Assembly: GCA_028767165.1 (NCBI GenBank)
Contig: JARACJ010000007.1
Span: 62,001 to 126,000 of the forward strand
DNA: 64,000 bases
DNA from: Proteobacteria bacterium DTSAM18
GTDB taxonomy: Bacteria; Myxococcota_A; UBA796; GCA-2862545
Direction: 5' to 3'
The notes under the pieces were generated by a model. The model did no database searches. It had not been told where the DNA came from and worked only from the letters and a program-made list of their open reading frames with translations. Of the stretch, positions 60,532-64,000 are shown piece by piece. Both the position numbers and the translations under genes were made by a program. Numbering within the stretch: the stretch's first letter is position 1; each line of letters begins with the position of its first letter.

Positions 60532-61997
60532 CCGCTCAGACCGCCATCCTGCTCACCATGATCATCCCGCTGGTGGTGGCCGCCCTCGTGGCCATCCTCG
60601 GTCGGGTGGCCAGTGCCAATGTCCGCGACACCGTGATGGTGGTCGTGGCCGCCTCCCTGTTCCCGGTGGTCATGACCCTGTGGCCCGAGGTCACCGCCGG
60701 TGGCCGCCCGGAGCTCATCTGGGTCGAGATGTTCCCCGGCCTGCCCATCGCCTTCAAGGTGGAGCCGCTGGGCCTCGTGTTCGGCATGGTCGCCAGCTTC
60801 CTGTGGCCCGTCACGGCCCTGTACGGCATCGGCTACATGCGCGGGCACCACGAGAAGCACCAGACCCGCTTCTTCTTCTACTTCTCCGCCGCCATCTCGG
60901 CGGCCATGGGCATCGCCTGGTCGGGCAACCTGATGACCCTGTTCGCCTTCTACGAGGCGCTCACCCTGTCCACCTACCCGCTGGTCGCCCACCACCAGGA
61001 CGAGGCCTCCCTCAAGGCCGGCCGCGTCTACCTGGGCATCCTGCTGTTCACCTCGGTGGCGTTCCTGCTGTCGGCCATCGTGTGGACGGGTTCCGTGGCA
61101 GGCACCCTCGACTTCCGCGACGGCGGCATCCTGTCCGGGCACGTCCACGGCTGGCACGTGCCCGTGCTGCTCGGCCTGTTCGCCTATGGCATCGGCAAGG
61201 CGGCCCTCATGCCGTTCCACCGGTGGCTGCCCAACGCCATGGTGGCGCCCACGCCCGTCTCCGCGCTGCTGCACGCCGTGGCGGTGGTCAAGGCCGGTGT
61301 GTTCAGCGTGATGAAGGTGGTGGTCTACGTCTTCGGCCTCGACCTGCTCAGCAGCACGTCGGCCTCCGTCTGGCTGATGTACGTGGCGGCCTTCACCATC
61401 CTCACCGCGTCGCTCATCGCCATGACCAAGGACAACCTGAAGGAGCGGCTGGCCTACAGCACCATCTCCCAGCTGTCCTACATCGTGCTCGGCGCGGCGA
61501 TGGCCACCAAGGCCGGCTTCGTGGGCGGCAGCATGCACATCGCGATGCACGCCTTCGGCAAGATCACCTTGTTCTTCGTGGCGGGCGCCATCTACGTGCA
61601 CACCCACAAGAAGTACGTCAGCCAGCTCGACGGCCTCGGCCGCAAGATGCCGCTCACGTTCCTGGCCTTCGGCATCGGCACGCTGTCGATCATCGGCCTG
61701 CCGCCCACCGGCGGCATGTGGTCCAAGTGGTTCCTGGCCCTGGGCGCGCTGCAGGCCGAGCAGCCGTTGCTGGTGGCGGTGTTCATGATCAGCTCCCTGC
61801 TGAACGTGGCCTACCTGCTGCCCATCATGGCGCGGGCCTTCTTCCTGCCGCCGTCCGAGGAGACCGCCGCGCTGCCCGACAAGGACGCCCCATGGGCCAC
61901 CCTCGTGCCGCCGCTCATCAGCGCCGTGGGCTGCATCGTGCTGTTCTTCTGGGCCGACGCCCTGCGCAGTCTGCTCGTTCCAGTCGTGGGGGTGTGA
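60528..61997 (+). CDS. Second NuoL/M-type antiporter subunit
   Basis: A 489-residue protein: TM5 Glu in FYEALTLSTYPLV, GKAALMPFHRWLPNAMVAPT, HAVAVVKAGVFS, and QLSYIVLGAAMA. It resembles the NuoL/NuoM and MbhH family more than MrpD. It overlaps mrpD by four bases. With subunit D and the next large subunit it gives three antiporter-type proteins in one operon. Confidence 0.9.
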   Translation: MTAQTAILLTMIIPLVVAALVAILGRVASANVRDTVMVVVAASLFPVVMTLWPEVTAGGRPELIWVEMFPGLPIAFKVEPLGLVFGMVASFLWPVTALYGIGYMRGHHEKHQTRFFFYFSAAISAAMGIAWSGNLMTLFAFYEALTLSTYPLVAHHQDEASLKAGRVYLGILLFTSVAFLLSAIVWTGSVAGTLDFRDGGILSGHVHGWHVPVLLGLFAYGIGKAALMPFHRWLPNAMVAPTPVSALLHAVAVVKAGVFSVMKVVVYVFGLDLLSSTSASVWLMYVAAFTILTASLIAMTKDNLKERLAYSTISQLSYIVLGAAMATKAGFVGGSMHIAMHAFGKITLFFVAGAIYVHTHKKYVSQLDGLGRKMPLTFLAFGIGTLSIIGLPPTGGMWSKWFLALGALQAEQPLLVAVFMISSLLNVAYLLPIMARAFFLPPSEETAALPDKDAPWATLVPPLISAVGCIVLFFWADALRSLLVPVVGV

Positions 61998-61998
61998 G

Positions 61999-62250
61999 AT
62001 GACCGAGATCGATCCGAACACCGGCAGCCAGCAGGTCCAGGACAAGTGGATCCAGCGCCTGGGTCTCGCCCTCGTGGCCAGCATCCTGATCGGCTTGCTG
62101 CCCTACGAGAAGCACCCGCTCCTGGCCCTCGAGCAGCTCCCCGGCTTCTACGGCCTGTTCGCACTCGTGGCCTCCATCGGCCTCGTGATGGCGGCATCCT
62201 GGCTGCGGGACTTCTTCCGCGATCAAGAGGAGGTGACCCGTGTGGACTGA
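61999..62250 (+). CDS. Small two-helix membrane protein of the Mrp operon
   Basis: An 83-residue protein: an acidic polar N-terminus, a first helix (LGLALVASILIGLL), a short loop, a second helix (FYGLFALVASIGLVMAASWL) and a charged tail (DFFRDQEEVTRVD). It lies one base after the preceding stop and overlaps the next start. Probably an accessory subunit; no family recognised. Confidence 0.7.
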   Translation: MTEIDPNTGSQQVQDKWIQRLGLALVASILIGLLPYEKHPLLALEQLPGFYGLFALVASIGLVMAASWLRDFFRDQEEVTRVD

Positions 62251-64000
62251 GATCCCGCCTGGCCTGATCCTCATCGTCGGCAGCCTGCTGCTCGCGTTCC
62301 TGCGTGGACCGGCGCTCAAGGCCGGTCTGCTGGCCCTGCCGCTCCTCAGCATGGCGCAGGTGTTCTCCCTGCCCATGGACACCGTGCTGCAGGTGGACGT
62401 GATGGGCATCACGCTCACCCCCGTGCGCGTCGACCGTCTGTCGATGGTGTGGGGTGGGGTGTTCTCCCTGGCGGCCGTGCTGGCCTCCATCTACGCTCTG
62501 CACGTCAAGGACCGCGTCCAGCACATCGCCGCGCTGGCCTATGCGGGTGCCGGCGTGATGTCGGTGTTCGCCGGCGACCTCATCACCCTGTTCGTCGGGT
62601 GGGAGCTCACGGCCATCACCAGCGTCTTCCTGATCTGGGCCCGCCGTGAGGCCGACGAGTACGCCGTCGGCATGCGCTACCTGCTGTGGCAGATCGCCTC
62701 CGGCGTCATCCTGCTGTCGGCCATCCTGTTCCACGTGTCCGCCGGCGGTGGCCTCGCCTTCGGCACCCTGGTGGGGCAGACCACCGGCTTCGCCCAGGCG
62801 CTCTTCCTCATCGCCTTCGGCATCAAGGCCGGCTTCCCGCTGCTCAACTCCTGGCTCATCGAGGGCTATCCGGCGGCCACCCCCACGGGCACGGTCTTCC
62901 TGTCCTCCTTCACCACCAAGCTCGCGATCTACGCGCTGGCGCGCAGCTTCGCCGGCTACGAGCCGCTGGTGCTCATCGGCGCCATCATGGTGGTGCTGCC
63001 CATCCTGCTGGCGGTCTACGCCCGCGACATGCGCGCGGTGCTCACCTACGCCCTGAACCAGCAGCTCGGCTTCATGGTGGTGGCGATCGGCGTGGGCACC
63101 GAGATGGCGATCAACGGCGTGGCGGCCCACGCGGTGGCGCACATCCTGTACAAGTCGCTTCTCTTCATGGCCATGGGCTCCGTGCTCACGCAGGTCGGGT
63201 CCGTGCGCGAAGGGGAGATCGGCGGTCTGCTCCGCAAGATGCCCGTCACCGCCGCCATGACCCTCGTCGGCGCCGCCGCCATGGGTGCTCCGCTCTTCTG
63301 CGGGTTCATCTCCAAGTCGGTCATCCTGTCCGCCGTGGCATCCGAGGGCATGGTGATGACCTGGCTCATCCTCATGTTCGGCTCCGCGGCCGTGTTCTTC
63401 GTGGTCGGTGCCCGCCTGCCCTACGTCGTGTTCTTCGGCGAGGACAAGGGCATCGAGGCGCAGGAGGGGCCGCTCAACATGCGCGTGGCCATGGGGCTCA
63501 CCGCCCTGGCCGCCGTGGCCGTGGGTGTGATGCCCGAGATGGTCTACAGCCGGCTGCCCTACCCGCTCGACTACCACCCCTACACCGTCGACCACGTGGT
63601 CACGATGGTGCAGACCCTGCTCGGCGTCGCGTTCGCGTTCGTGCTCGCGCTGCGCATGGGCATGTTCGCGGTCAAGCCCGCCCCCGTCATGGTCACGTCC
63701 GACTGGCTGTACCGTCAGGTCGCGCCCAGGATGTGGGATCGGGTGCAGCTCGCCGCATCGATGCTCGTGGCCTCGGTGCGGGATCTGGCCTTCACCACCG
63801 CGGGCCGGGTCGTCGACTGGGCCGCGCGCCAGGGCTCTCCGTCGGGCCGTCTCGGCTCCACCACGTCCACCGGACAGGCGGTCTTCTCCATCTCCGTCAT
63901 CTTCCTGCTGCTCATGCTGCTGTTCTTCAACCTCGGCGACGAGTTCGTCACGGTCGGCCACGCCGGAGATCACGGGGCGGAGTCCCACGAGGTGCAGGAC
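62240..64000 (+). CDS. Third NuoL/MrpA-type antiporter subunit (3' end outside the window)
   Basis: 587 residues are visible and the frame is open to the window end. TM5 Glu in FVGWELTAITSVFLI, GIKAGFPLLNSWLIEGYPAA, NQQLGFMVVAIGVG and HAVAHILYKSLLFM are as in proton-pumping NuoL/MrpA/MbhH subunits. A longer C-terminal part (after ~450) has additional helices and an amphipathic segment, as in NuoL/MrpA. The GTG start 62240 has GAGGAGG upstream and overlaps the small gene by eleven bases. It may correspond to the MrpA N-terminal part. Confidence 0.9.
   Translation, partial: MWTEIPPGLILIVGSLLLAFLRGPALKAGLLALPLLSMAQVFSLPMDTVLQVDVMGITLTPVRVDRLSMVWGGVFSLAAVLASIYALHVKDRVQHIAALAYAGAGVMSVFAGDLITLFVGWELTAITSVFLIWARREADEYAVGMRYLLWQIASGVILLSAILFHVSAGGGLAFGTLVGQTTGFAQALFLIAFGIKAGFPLLNSWLIEGYPAATPTGTVFLSSFTTKLAIYALARSFAGYEPLVLIGAIMVVLPILLAVYARDMRAVLTYALNQQLGFMVVAIGVGTEMAINGVAAHAVAHILYKSLLFMAMGSVLTQVGSVREGEIGGLLRKMPVTAAMTLVGAAAMGAPLFCGFISKSVILSAVASEGMVMTWLILMFGSAAVFFVVGARLPYVVFFGEDKGIEAQEGPLNMRVAMGLTALAAVAVGVMPEMVYSRLPYPLDYHPYTVDHVVTMVQTLLGVAFAFVLALRMGMFAVKPAPVMVTSDWLYRQVAPRMWDRVQLAASMLVASVRDLAFTTAGRVVDWAARQGSPSGRLGSTTSTGQAVFSISVIFLLLMLLFFNLGDEFVTVGHAGDHGAESHEVQD

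Overview
The window is about 64 kb of high-GC, gene-dense bacterial DNA with no plasmid, phage or insertion-sequence signature. The gene content points to a Myxococcota / delta-proteobacterial-type organism. It has an MglA-like GTPase, a eukaryote-like 3-ketosphinganine reductase, two RegB/RegA-type redox two-component pairs, at least a dozen predicted lipoproteins with Asp/Thr/Gly-rich linkers, and Lgt- and Lnt-like lipoprotein-processing enzymes. This placement is inferred from gene families only; no rRNA is present.

Layout. 1-7 kb: the end of a carotenoid oxygenase, a divergent DoxX/LysR pair, tRNA-Arg(TCT), a BolA-GrxD pair and a large SWIM-SNF2 helicase. 6-16 kb: an orphan CpaB, an Lnt-like acyltransferase, two lipoproteins, RecJ with a degenerate MglA-like GTPase, an Lgt-like protein, a coiled-coil membrane protein and a tRNA-binding-domain protein. 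16-33 kb: the most unusual part. Two giant lipoproteins (about 1550 and 1351 residues) are built from ten and nine copies of a ~138-residue acidic, aromatic, two-cysteine module. An SH3b protein follows. Two ~410-residue lipoproteins each end in one such module, and they flank a PltA-like flavin-dependent halogenase homologue and a KDSR-like reductase. Most units here have their own hairpin terminator.

32.7-39 kb: a minus-strand run of persulfide dioxygenase, rhodanese, aldehyde dehydrogenase and a BtuFCD-like ABC importer. It lies divergent from an ECF-type sigma factor and a second rhodanese, and looks like a reactive-sulfur module. 39-46 kb: a haem-binding lipoprotein, protoporphyrinogen oxidase, MarC, a methyltransferase, a GNAT protein, a RegB/RegA pair whose kinase has a His/Met-rich loop, and two near-identical tRNA-Leu(CAG) genes either side of a DUF5522 gene. 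46-56.5 kb: a HEAT-like protein, two Cys-rich lipoproteins, an uncharacterised protein, a beta-barrel protein, a second RegB/RegA pair, envelope proteins, a membrane alkaline-phosphatase-superfamily protein and a CoaB-Nudix fusion. 56.6-64 kb: a tightly overlapping Mrp/Mbh-type cation/proton antiporter operon with three antiporter-type large subunits, cut by the window end.

Genes are often joined by ATGA or GTGA overlaps, and at least five convergent pairs overlap tail to tail. Functions below come from motifs and family resemblance read by eye; no database search was run.
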